Positions 27,401 through 33,846 of a stretch of 64,000 nt of DNA are shown piece by piece. This DNA comes from Siderastrea radians. Its lineage: Eukaryota; Cnidaria; Anthozoa; Scleractinia; Rhizangiidae. Location: NCBI GenBank assembly GCA_964017195.1, contig OZ024887.1:1145001-1209000 (forward strand). Reading direction: 5' to 3'. The notes below the pieces were generated by a model. The model made no database searches. It saw only the letters and a list, made by a program, of their open reading frames with translations, and was not told the DNA's origin. The position numbers and the translations under genes are program-made. The first letter of the stretch is position 1, and the number at the start of each line of letters is the position of its first letter.

Positions 27401-30400
27401 CTCTATTTCCAGTGATTCCTTAAGCCCTAAAAATGGCAGACAAGAGGTTGATGGCATGTCTGAATCTCCCAGTGGTAAATTTCTACAGCTTGTTGAAAAT
27501 GGTGAGCGGGAATTGAGAACGTCGAGTAGCCAAACGGATATGAAGGATTTCTTTTCGATAGGTTCTCAAACCGATCTTCTAAGGGAGTTAGAAAAGGTAG
27601 ATTTGAAGGATTTGATGTCAACGGGCTCACAGACCGATCTTCTTAGTGAGATTGAGGAGGTCGATTTAAAGGATTTGATATCAACGGGCTCGCAGACCGA
27701 TCTTTTGAGAGACATCGAGGAGCTTGTCATTGCAGATAAAGCAATAATTACTGGAGAGGATGCGAATGGTGTCCGAATGAATCGGCGAAGGAAGTCAGGT
27801 GTGAGTGAGTCGCCTGCTCTAGAAGACAGAACGATAGAAAAAGAAAGCAGGTCTGATAAAGAGAATACACTTAAACCCATTTTAGATGCTTCTGACCCCG
27901 GCAAGAAAAATCTAACCGTTGAGAAAGAAAGGACCGCTACCAGTCTATGGAGAAAGAAGCTCTCTGTTGCATTCAAAACCCCGGACGAGTTTGAATCTTA
28001 TTCGAGTGCAACCGGCATGGCACTGGAAAGTTCAGTTGGAAGTAGTAATTTCGTGGATGGAGTGTCCCTGCGAGTCAGGTACGATGTCAATAATGTTTAA
28101 TTATTTATGGCAGTCAAAGTCGTATTACTCCTAGCATAACCTCATGAATCGGGAACTTTTTGAACATCAGTAATACAGTAAATTGTGTTAATTCAGTTAG
28201 ACTCAAAAGAAGCACGGCTTTCAAATCACTGCTGAGCCAATACTATACAAAATACCTTATTTAAACACGATAACGGTTTATGGCATAGTAGTGCTAGTGG
28301 GGTCGTGTACTATCTAATACTAACTACTACTAAAATTAATACGACATACAGCTTTGATTTTTACTACAGTCTTATGACACTGCAATACTTGTTAAACTTA
28401 CTGCACTGCCGAGCCTATTTGATATCTTTTCTTCTGTAGCGCTATAGTCCGACCTTAATTCTTGAATTACGTTCGGCAAGGCGGAATAACGACGTCTGAA
28501 GTGAGCTATGTTTCCTTTGATATTTGTTGTAGAACTATTGCAAAACATCAGTCACCACACCCAACAACTGTAACTATTCAATACACTCTGTTCCTTGGTA
28601 CCATTATAATGATGTTTTCTGTTTATTTTTCAACAGACCCGCACCAAATGAGAAAGAAATTGAGGTGTGTGCCGCCTACTAGAGACTGACTGTTTACGAT
28701 AATTATTTGAATATCCTGAGTTAATTTCAGCTAACGGTTCCCGATACCTTTATATTCTTACTAAGTTTTAATTTGCGCGTACTTAATTTCGCGAAAATTC
28801 GAGAGCTGTATTTCGCGAGTATTAATTTTCGCGGTTCAAGGGGAAAACGTGAACGAAAGCGTATGTCAAAGAACAAGGAAATACTGGATAGATACAAAGG
28901 CCTGGTTAAATCTAACTACAATGTGCCTACTAATGGGAAATTTGATGACTGTACCACAGGAGATTTGGCTGATTTACAGGCTGAAGATAACAGTGAATCA
29001 GAGGAAGAGTGCAAGTCGAAAACAAGACCAGAAAGATTTATTTCGCGGGAGAGGAAGTGACAGTTTTAATTCAAAACCATTACCAACAAACCCATGACTT
29101 ATAACACTTAACATTCATGTATCGTTTGATTATATAATATGGTATTAAGACGGATTCCGCTCAACGTTCAAGCAATAAGTGCAAAAAATATTTACTAAAA
29201 AACTACTCATAGCACGGTAACATTTTCAATGCTATTTGAAACATCACACTCTAGTTCACTTGCCCAAGTGACCCCGTGATGAAATTCTCAAGCATTCTCA
29301 AGAAAATTAATCTCAAATCTCGTAAAAGTATGCTAAAAACGGGCGCCATTTTGTTTTGGACTGACACGAAGCGTCTTTTTAATTGAAATACGGATAACTT
29401 CAAATCCAATTTTCTCTCGCGGGGTCAGCTTGGGAGCGAAAGTAACGATAAGTTCTTCTTATCTGTTCTCAAAATGTGACAGTGCTACAAGTATTTTTTT
29501 GGTAACTTAATTTTTGCACTTACTGCTCGAATGTTGAGCGGAAATCGTCTTAAATTTCGCGTTTAATTTTTGCGCCCTCTTTTTTTCGCGAGTATCAATT
29601 TTCGTGATTTTTTCCAAAACTGCGAAAGTCGGGAAATTAAGGACGCGCGAAAATAAAATTAGTAAGAATAAGGTACCCATTTATACATATAGGTGGAAAA
29701 AGAAAATATGGATCAAGGCTTTATCGTCTGAAGGAACAAGATAACACCGACTTTTCGATCGAAATTCCCATGCGCTAATCGCTACATTACCACACTCGGC
29801 TCCACAACTCTTACTGTACTCTACATACAAAGATATGGAATGTACAGGGAATAGAAGAATTCGAATTTTTATTTGAAATGGCTTTGAAATATAAATAGGT
29901 AAAAGTAAACATCAGGGGTGAGTGTCAAAATTTAGCGTCCGACGGACGTAACCTTTTAACGTCACGAAAGTCGTTCACTGCAGCCAAAGTCACTATTTTA
30001 ATGTCTGACGTTAGCGGTTACGCCCGGCGTTAGGATTTATGCAACTGAGCCCAGGTCTCTACTTTGCTGATGTGAATGATGGAAGTTTTGCTTTTCGTTT
30101 TCTACACAGAAACAGTTCAGAACTCTGGTGTTGGCTTTTCAAACCGATCAAGATACTCTCAGTAGACGACTGGAAGTGCAGGTGAATTACTGTAAAACCA
30201 GGTTTTTGTTATGGAAATGTTAGTAGAATTATTTATTTTTTGTTGGTTGTTTATGCATAGGCACGTGCTAGAGATACCGCAGAATCCAACATGAACAGAG
30301 AGCTGCATACCATGTCAAACTTGCTCAAGGTAATGTCTATACCGTGTGTGTCAAAATAGTATGTGTGTACATGACAGGAAAACGTATACAGAGTGTTTGA

Positions 30401-33400
30401 GTAACGGGTCTTGGTCCTCTAACACAGGGAACTGGAACAACGTAATAAACAAGGTCACACGGAAGGAATAAAACTAATGAAAACTGGCCCATCTATATTA
30501 GAGAGTGAATGAGATGAACAATGCCTGGGTACATGGCACTGCACACTTGTGACGTAGGTATTCATTTTTGTCTTTCTGTTCTTTCCAGGAGTTTGAACAA
30601 CTTTGTATCACAAGGGATATGCAGGTGCGTCCGTTGAATTTTTTTTTTTTTTTTTTTGGCCAGGATATTGTCATAGTATTAAAGACAAATATCTGTTTCA
30701 TATAACAAATTCCCGGGGCACAATAACAGCTGCTCCAAACAGTTTTTTTTTTGTGTACAACGGAAAAACTAAGATACCAATCAGAAGCAGTAAGAAATAG
30801 CAAAAACTCGTCCTTTAGGTACTATCTCAGTGTCTATCTCAAGGAACCAAAGACAGGTCTTTGTTACTTAATGTATAACTTCCTTTATCTTTTGACAAAA
30901 CCTTATGATGGATAGCTGACACCTTTTTTTGGTTGTTTTGTTGTTGTTGTTGCTGCTGCTGTTTTCTTTTTTCTTTTTTTTTCGGTTGGGAGGGGGGGGA
31001 TTTTGTTCTTTAATCAATTTGTTCACTGTAAAGACGATTTTAAATGATTGCATATTAGGATATGCTGGCTTTGTTAAAGTCGCAAGTGGACGTTATGAAG
31101 ACGTCTTCAAAACGAGTGTCCACTCAGTCAGAGCAACATGGTTGTGTTCAGCAGGTTGGTGCTATGTTATTAATAGGGATCGTGTTGTTTTTGCTGCCTA
31201 AAACACACATCTTGTGGACTCCGTGGTGCTTCTTTTAGAATCTGTATACTTGAATGATAAAGTAGCAAAAAAAAAAAATAAAATGGTCATTTTACTTCTC
31301 TGTAGCCTTGCTAGAGTATCGAAGTTCCGGCAATTTGTTGGTGTTGTGTTCATCAATTAACGTAAAACAAAAGTTCGAAAGACGACAATACCATACCCAC
31401 ATCAAAACGTGCAAATAAAGTACCGTTGGCTGTTTATTTTGCGATAACATTTTTGTCTCCTACTGGCTTAACGACAATTCGGTTTTGCTGCTTTATTTTG
31501 CGTCTTTAAATACATTTGTTGTGTGCAACATTCCCTAGATCTGTCTTAAAAATAGTTCAAATAAGTGTTTGGGGTTTTACTTTCCCTTGTTTTTTTTTGT
31601 AATTCAAATGTAAACAGCTCTCTGTACAGTTGGCAAAAACTATTTGTTTTATTCTATCCTACAGCTTTTTTTACCTTAAAACAGCAAGATGAGCACTGTA
31701 AGTTCTGTTATAAATAATATTGGTTTTTCTTTTCCTGACTTAGGAAGCTCGCATGTCATCTGGAGTGGAGATAATGATATGCCACGCAGAGAACCTTTCT
31801 CGACATTTGGAGAGAGTCCGAGAAGATCTTAATGAACTGCGGCTGAAGGAAAGACTAGCAGCTGATGAACCTTTAACGCCCACTCCATTAGCAAATGGTT
31901 CTACTAAATTAAGTAAGACTCACCGAATGTCCATATTTCTTTGTTGAAACCTTGTTTTAAATATTGTAAATTTTGTCGATAGTGAAGACGATAGCCCCCA
32001 TCTACATGAAGTTTACATTCTTTTTCATTTGAATACGATTGTATTGGAGTATTTTTTTTTTTTGAAGTATTTCACTGACTATTTTTGTTATTACTTATTA
32101 CTTTGTCAGTTGTAAAAATGTACTCTGTGGACTGGCATTCAGTAAGTTAAATTGTTTCTTCCTTAGATTCACAAAGAAGTAAAATTGCTTCAGCATCTTC
32201 GCATCCTGGCAAAGTACGAATAACTTCTTCTTTGTTTTTGTTTTATTGTATTGAATAAATACCCTTTTTTATTATACGTTTTGAGAAAACGTATCTCAGA
32301 AAAGTAAGTTGCAAAATTATAGGGTTCCGATTCGAATTTCTCTACCATCTCTGTGAAGCTACAGATTGTTTCTATTGCCTCACGGTTTCTGTAGAAATTG
32401 TGGATGTGTAATATGTGTACACAGTACTTCTTATCAAGATATACTTGGTCTTTTTCATTAGCCCGACACAGACCCTGATGGTGTCAAACAGAACAGCCTT
32501 CTCAATTTCGTCATGGCTTTTCACACCACATCAATGCGCGCTAAAGACGCTATCAGAAGCTTCAGACGTCGGTCAGGAATGGGCAGAAAAGAAAGATCAG
32601 CTTCGGCGGTTCCACGACTTCAGGTCGATGAACCAGCAGCAGTAGATGAATCAACTGTTGAAAGTACTTCAGAAGGGGAATCGCAAGCTATTCCATTGGT
32701 TGTGAGTGAGACAGGAGAAGGAAAAGACGATAGTATGGAGGAAGAAACAGAAGAAGGTGCTATAAAAGAAGATGACGAGCAGACGAAGGGTGAATTGCAA
32801 GATGAAAATTTGGATGAACTAAAGGAGTCAAGTGAGAATGACAGCGAAGTTCAGGTTGAGGAATTAGAGTCACAAGAAGGAATTTCTTTAGAAACGTAAG
32901 AAGACTTTTGTTTGTGTTGAGTTGCTGTTGTTGTTGTTGGTGATGGTGGTGGTGGTGGTCGGTATTATTTTCTAATTTTAAACCTTTGAAATAGAACTTA
33001 GGGTAACAGCTACTTATACAAACCGTTTCTAGGTTATCAAAGTAATGTGTTTATCCATCATTAAGAGTAAACTATCGTAAAAATTTTCAGATGCAAACGA
33101 TCTGAAAAAAAGTTTACAGTTATTAAGACGGAAGCTCGGTGACGCAAATGATTTCAAATGTGAACTTGAGAATTCTTAAGGACGGTGCCTCCTAATACAG
33201 AGGTATTTTTGCAAAGGTTACGACTATGGGGGGAAAGTAGATCTTAGCAAGGGTTATTGGAATCCAAAAAGAAAAATGTGGGTAACCACGCATTTTTCAT
33301 AGATAATTAAGCAACCATAATTCTCAAAAAGCGTTAAAATACAAAGAATGTATGGCAATTTCTTTCCAAATTTAAGCTCAGTTTTCTCTGAAAAATTCGT

Positions 33401-33846
33401 GGTTACCCCCAATTTTCTTTTTGGATTCCGATAGCCCTTGCTAAGATCTGCTTTTTCCACATAGTCATAAACCGCGCAAAAACATTGTTTTATTAGGAGG
33501 CAAATTCCTGAAGAAACCCGAATATCCTGAGATGCGCGAAACACATGCGCAGTAACAAAAGGAGGCACCGTCCTTAAAACTGAAAGGATTGGGAAAAGTT
33601 GGTGAACTGACTTCTGTTTAAATTTCTTTCAGGCTCAAAAGACCTGGTGTTTGTTGGAGATTCTTCTCTGCGGCCTTCAGGTTCACTCTTTCCTTCATCA
33701 TCTTCATGGTCATTTTGTTCGTTGGATTAGCCATCATGGACAGACACACAAGTTTTAAAATAGACACGTACTTTATTCTATCAAAAGTTCGCAAAGTTCT
33801 GGAACCCGTCGGGCAAATTATTTATAATCTGAAGCCACCCGAGTAG
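948..33846 (+). CDS. IRAG-like: IRAG/LRMP (MRVI1)-family coiled-coil membrane protein with KASH5-like EF-hand module, 40 exons
   Basis: Exons: 948-959, 1160-1309, 3439-3560, 4327-4381, 5594-5645, 6524-6593, 7459-7555, 8131-8201, 8324-8388, 8876-8928, 9280-9330, 10664-10741, 11078-11134, 11557-11607, 12072-12136, 12335-12452, 13710-13898, 15272-15367, 15850-15918, 16270-16358, 16630-16667, 16989-17076, 17442-17526, 18226-18260, 19059-19098, 19436-19482, 19884-19924, 20233-20315, 21980-22081, 23739-23834, 27237-28078, 28637-28664, 30110-30181, 30261-30329, 30589-30624, 31059-31154, 31744-31912, 32167-32213, 32462-32895, 33633-33846. All junctions are GT-AG and phases agree; the product is 1423 residues. 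Order: EF-hand-like module (about 5-95), coiled coil (about 150-760), serine/acid-rich linker with SQTD repeats (about 756-1035), IRAG family domain (about 1046-1192), acidic region (about 1209-1352), one membrane helix and a lumenal tail ending KPPE. IRAG1 and IRAG2/LRMP bind IP3 receptors at ER or nuclear membrane, and LRMP is a KASH-type protein; a similar place is inferred here. In-frame exons could be missing, especially between exons 30 and 31. A weak ATTAAA is at 33878. Confidence 0.85.
1160..3560 (+). CDS. Exons 2-3: EF-hand-like N-terminal module
   Basis: Exons 1160-1309 and 3439-3560 encode about residues 5-95. They include the segments DAILDSLFYACDTEHSGRV and LSLMLDPDGRDVEIDLTSF. 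The pattern of a helix, a degenerate loop with D/E residues, a second helix, then LDPxG and a tryptophan-containing helix (IKEWISEIRKR) matches the EF-hand module at the start of KASH5 (CCDC155). In KASH5 this region supports binding of dynein light intermediate chain. The loops lack a full calcium ligand set, so calcium binding is doubtful. The exon 3 acceptor is taken at 3438 because it keeps phase 0; a second AG eight bases on would break the frame. Confidence 0.75.
2871..2980. repeat. Foldback MITE, family with GGGGTGAGTTGCATAAAA end
   Basis: A 110-bp inverted repeat in intron 2. The left arm GGGGTGAGTTGCATAAAAC pairs with the right arm ending GTTTTATGCAACTCTCCCC, with a short unpaired centre. 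The left half is closely related to the reverse complement of 29980-30052, so the two are copies of one family in the same gene. Confidence 0.8.
4591..4980. repeat. MITE-like repeat with ACCGTATTTACT ends
   Basis: It begins ACCGTATTTACTTGAATAAG and ends with the near reverse complement TAAATATGGT. Two internal blocks (about 4591-4675 and 4870-4975) both carry AATAAGCGC near one side and AGGGCGGCGCTTA near the other, so it also looks like a diverged internal duplication. It lies in intron 4 and has no coding content. Confidence 0.65.
6404..6453. repeat. (TTTA)n microsatellite
   Basis: About a dozen TTTA units with few interruptions, in intron 5. A shorter AAATAAATAAATAAATG run is at about 6199-6214. 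No further function is visible. Confidence 0.9.
6885..7125. repeat. MITE with GGGGCCTGTTTCTCGAAA termini, copy 1
   Basis: About 241 bp in intron 6. The left end GGGGCCTGTTTCTCGAAACT is mirrored at the right end, where the reverse complement reads GGGGCCCATTTCTTGAAACT. Homology between the ends continues for about 35 bases. A second member with the same termini lies at 37934-38188 in an ABCC intron. Confidence 0.8.
9529..9820. repeat. Foldback element with CTTAAAGCTGCAGCTAC end
   Basis: About 292 bp in intron 11. The left arm (CTTAAAGCTGCAGCTACATG, then poly-T blocks) is matched by the right arm, whose reverse complement starts CTTAAGCTGTGGCTACACG. About 70 bases per arm align with moderate divergence. 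Short reading frames on both strands here follow from the repeat and are not genes. Confidence 0.75.
9996..10136. repeat. Small MITE with internal 28-bp perfect palindrome
   Basis: Ends GGAGACAAGTCCCTGTGAC and, reverse-complemented, GGAGACTAGTGCCCGTGAC form inverted termini of about 23 bp. Inside, 10021-10048 is an uninterrupted palindrome (CATGAATTCAAA, CAGG centre, TTTGAATTCATG). It sits in intron 11. Confidence 0.7.
11369..11482 (+). repeat. Local direct repeat of a 27-bp block
   Basis: The block TTAGAACTTGATGGAAAACA, followed by TTGTAAG, occurs at 11369-11396 and again at 11456-11482 in intron 13. The first copy has one extra T. It looks like a recent local duplication, with no coding content. 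Confidence 0.75.
12824..13141 (+). mobile_element. tRNA-derived SINE, copy 1
   Basis: A 318-bp SINE in intron 16 with an 11-bp target duplication CCTTTATTCTC at 12813-12823 and 13142-13152. The head (about 12834-12906) resembles a tRNA with Pol III A- and B-box-like segments (GTGGTGTAGAGC and GTGGTTCAAGGCC). The body follows, and the tail is built on TTTACC units. A second copy in opposite orientation lies at 20372-20672. The tRNA head is too degenerate to be a working tRNA gene. Confidence 0.85.
14130..14443. repeat. Region bounded by poly-G and poly-C tracts
   Basis: A run of 16 G at 14130-14145 is followed 285 bp later by 13 C at 14431-14443, with further C-rich stretches to about 14545. 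The two tracts are complementary and could pair in single strands. Nothing else in this intron 17 segment is recognisable. Confidence 0.7.
14834..15118 (+). repeat. Three degenerate tandem units of about 100 bp
   Basis: The segment TCCATTGGAAGGCCATCAT occurs at about 14845 and 14952 and, diverged, near 15048. Each is followed by a TTGATCTTGGCTAA-like segment and a GATxAACxxxTGACxxATC segment. The units are about 70-80% alike by eye. This is a diverged minisatellite in intron 17. Confidence 0.65.
15422..15833. repeat. 412-bp foldback element, TTAAGGACGGTGCCTCC family, copy 1
   Basis: Arms of about 200 bp are reverse complements: the left begins TTAAGGATGGTGCCTCC and the right ends GCACCGTCCTTAA. 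It resembles 33176-33577 in the same gene. Its right end lies only 16 bases upstream of exon 19, so the element supplies or adjoins the branch-point and polypyrimidine region of that acceptor. Confidence 0.85.
17229..17354. repeat. MITE with CTGCA target duplication
   Basis: A 126-bp element whose ends GGGCTGGATTCACAAG are inverted at the right side (TTGTGAATCCAGCCC). Inverted homology covers about 45 bases per side. The direct repeat CTGCA flanks it at 17224-17228 and 17355-17359. Located in intron 22. Confidence 0.85.
18334..18508. repeat. pogo/Tigger-like MITE, TA target duplication
   Basis: A 175-bp element starting CAGTGGGACCCCTATATAAC and ending in the near-inverted TTATACCGAGGTTCCACTG. 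TA dinucleotides flank both ends (18332-18333 and 18509-18510). CAGT termini with AACCxxxATATAACGAA-type sequence are characteristic of Tc1/mariner-superfamily pogo-like elements. It lies in intron 24. Confidence 0.8.
19590..19666 (-). ncRNA. tRNA-like unit with 9-base ACCGGCACT loop
   Basis: Read on the minus strand it has an acceptor stem (AGTCCCC pairing with GGAGGACT, one mismatch), an A-box-like GTGGTTAGAGC, a four-pair stem TCCA/TGGA closing the loop ACCGGCACT, and a T arm with GGTTCGACTCC. An ACTCAGA/TCTGAGT hairpin with a T-rich loop follows at once, where CCA would be added. The loop is nine rather than seven bases, so it is probably not a decoding tRNA. Related units lie at 23323 and 53345. 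It is in intron 26 and could be a SINE head. Confidence 0.6.
20372..20672 (-). mobile_element. tRNA-derived SINE, copy 2 (minus strand)
   Basis: Same family as 12824-13141 but reversed. The tRNA-like head is at the high-coordinate end and the TTTACC-type tail at the low end. A 16-bp duplication TGTAAAACTACRGTAG, with one difference, flanks it at 20356-20371 and 20673-20688. It lies in intron 28, antisense to the host gene. Confidence 0.85.
20779..20949. repeat. MITE with GATTTGAGTACAAGTACGAC end
   Basis: The left end GATTTGAGTACAAGTACGAC and the right end GTCGTACTCGTACTCAATC are near reverse complements, with homology extending about 35 bases inward. It lies in intron 28, about 90 bp beyond the reversed SINE. 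Confidence 0.7.
21193..21480. repeat. MITE with AATTTAAGGTCATTCCC termini
   Basis: Perfect 17-base inverted termini (AATTTAAGGTCATTCCC on the left, its reverse complement on the right) enclose about 250 bp without coding content, in intron 28. Confidence 0.8.
22101..22382. repeat. MITE, GAGCGGTTTTCAAATGAGTG family, copy 1
   Basis: The left end GAGCAGTTTTCAAATGAGTG pairs with the right end, whose reverse complement reads GGAGCGGTTTCCAATGAGTG. Interior CCAAAACCAAT and CTGATTGG motifs recur. A second copy is at 50578-50853 in an ABCC intron. This one begins 20 bases after the exon 29 donor. Confidence 0.8.
23227..23473 (+). mobile_element. tRNA-containing retroposon with 13-bp target duplication
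   Basis: Direct repeats GGTATCAAGCATG at 23214-23226 and 23474-23486 bound a 247-bp insert. It contains an ATATTC/AATTCATATATTTG microsatellite (about 23238-23309) 5' of a tRNA-like unit (23323-23396), then about 75 bp of unique body. The target repeat indicates retroposition into intron 29. The microsatellite lies on the A-box side of the tRNA-like unit, the reverse of an ordinary SINE. Confidence 0.7.
23323..23396 (+). ncRNA. tRNA-like unit with 9-base ACCGGTATC loop
   Basis: It has a perfect seven-pair acceptor stem (GGCTTGA/TCAAGCC), D arm GCTC/GAGC, A-box TAGCTCAGTTGGTTAGAGC, stem CTGC/GCAG closing the loop ACCGGTATC, and T arm ATGGG/CCCGT with TTCGATT. The hairpin CCTGAA/TTCAGG overlaps the 3' end. 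The loop is two bases too long for normal decoding. If read as a tRNA, GGT would suggest threonine, but this is not secure. Confidence 0.65.
24149..25778. mobile_element. Possible nested element with TACCCATTA termini
   Basis: TACCCATTAACGTCCG at the left and CGGGCGGTAATGGGTTAA at the right are imperfect inverted termini enclosing 1.63 kb, including a CR1-like LINE tail. The interior from 24340 to 24900 is rich in short purine runs and shows no long open frame. The assignment rests only on the termini. Confidence 0.35.
25120..25694 (+). pseudogene. 5'-truncated CR1/jockey-like LINE, C-terminal reverse transcriptase end
   Basis: The open frame 25140-25574 encodes the C-terminal part of a non-LTR reverse transcriptase. 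The segment FYVTCIRPVTEYACPVFHNA, followed by LQKRAMRIIFP, is typical of the region beyond the RT thumb in jockey/CR1-type proteins. Endonuclease and catalytic RT domains are absent. A short 3' region follows and ends in TCTA repeats (25675-25694), like the microsatellite tails of CR1/L2 elements. It is a dead insertion in intron 30. Confidence 0.8.
26057..26215. repeat. Short inverted repeat with GTAAACAAACAAGATGGCG
   Basis: CCATGTAAACAAACAAGATG at the left and CCATCTTTGTTTACATGG at the right pair as inverted ends. An ATG in good context at 26074 opens a 31-codon frame ending at a TGA near 26169. This may be a relic first exon of a transposon protein, but no family can be named. Confidence 0.5.
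26415..27065. repeat. DNA element with TTAAGGAGGCTCGAAAGGG termini
   Basis: A 651-bp unit with inverted ends (TTAAGGAGGCTCGAAAGGGT on the left, ACCCTTTCGAGCCACCTTAA on the right). It abuts the right end of the GGCGGTGTTACAC element and ends 171 bp upstream of exon 31. No transposase frame is seen. Confidence 0.75.
27237..28078 (+). CDS. Exon 31: linker exon with SQTD repeat array
   Basis: At 842 bases this is the largest exon of the IRAG-like gene (about residues 756-1036), against 28-434 for the others. It is rich in Ser, Asp, Glu and Lys and is probably disordered. SQTD occurs four times, at bases 27528, 27564, 27627 and 27690. The last three are in a 21-residue (63-base) direct repeat of the form TGSQTDLLxxIEEVDLKDLI. 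The motif resembles the TQT-type sites bound by dynein light chain LC8. The acceptor is taken at 27236 because a pyrimidine-rich tract and phase 0 agree; open frame continues upstream but has no acceptor that fits better. Confidence 0.8.
28745..29675. repeat. DNA element with TACCTTATTCTTACTA-type termini enclosing a short ORF
   Basis: The left end (TACCTTTATATTCTTACTAA) and the right end (reverse complement TACCTTATTCTTACTAATTT) form inverted termini rich in CGCGAAAATT motifs. Inside, 28863-29060 is an open frame for a lysine- and acid-rich peptide that begins MSKNKEILDRYKG. It is not recognised and may be captured host sequence. The element is in intron 32. Confidence 0.6.
29915..30052. repeat. 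Foldback MITE, GGGGTGAGTTGCATAAAA family, copy 2
   Basis: GGGGTGAGTGTCAAAATTTA at the left and GGATTTATGCAACTGAGCCC at the right are diverged inverted ends. The right half (29980-30052) matches the reverse complement of 2871-2940. It ends 57 bases before exon 33. Confidence 0.75.
30110..31912 (+). CDS. Exons 33-37: IRAG/MRVI1 family domain
   Basis: Five exons (30110-30181, 30261-30329, 30589-30624, 31059-31154, 31744-31912) encode about residues 1046-1192. Key segments are LVLAFQTDQDTLSRRLEVQ, ARDTAESNMNRELHTM and VEIMICHAENLSRHLERV. The sequence has the charged helical pattern of the conserved C-terminal region of IRAG1 and IRAG2/LRMP, which in vertebrates contributes to association with IP3 receptors. 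This part fixes the family name; KASH5 proper lacks it. Family recognition is from memory of the pattern, not from a search. Confidence 0.8.
32462..32895 (+). CDS. Exon 39: basic patch followed by acidic region
   Basis: A 434-base exon. It starts with about 60 residues containing a basic stretch (RSFRRRSGMGRKERS). About 80 residues dominated by Glu, Asp and Ser follow (for example SMEEETEEGAIKEDDEQ). It lies just before the membrane segment, so it should face the cytoplasm if the protein is tail-anchored. IRAG-family proteins have a similarly variable serine-rich segment here. Confidence 0.8.
32917..32960 (+). repeat. (GTT)n/(GGT)n microsatellite
   Basis: TTGTTGTTG units grade into GGTGGTGGT units about 20 bases after the exon 39 donor. 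No other feature is visible. Confidence 0.85.
33176..33577. repeat. 402-bp foldback element, TTAAGGACGGTGCCTCC family, copy 2
   Basis: It begins TTAAGGACGGTGCCTCC and ends with the exact reverse complement GGAGGCACCGTCCTTAA. Each arm is about 190 bases. It is the sister of 15422-15833 and ends 55 bases before the last coding exon. Confidence 0.85.
33633..33846 (+). CDS. Exon 40: transmembrane helix and KASH-like tail
   Basis: The final exon encodes 71 residues. A basic and aromatic lead (KRPGVCWRFFSAAFR) precedes a hydrophobic helix (TLSFIIFMVILFVGLAIM). About 36 residues follow, with basic and hydrophobic character, and end IIYNLKPPE before TAG at 33844-33846. One C-terminal helix plus a short tail ending in prolines is the plan of KASH proteins, whose last residues usually read PPPx and bind SUN domains in the perinuclear space. 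Here only two prolines precede the last residue, so SUN binding is plausible but unproved. Confidence 0.85.

Noticed and set aside
1160..33846. Naming the first gene KASH5
   Set aside because: The EF-hand start and KASH-like tail fit, but exons 33-37 carry the IRAG/MRVI1 family domain, which KASH5 lacks.
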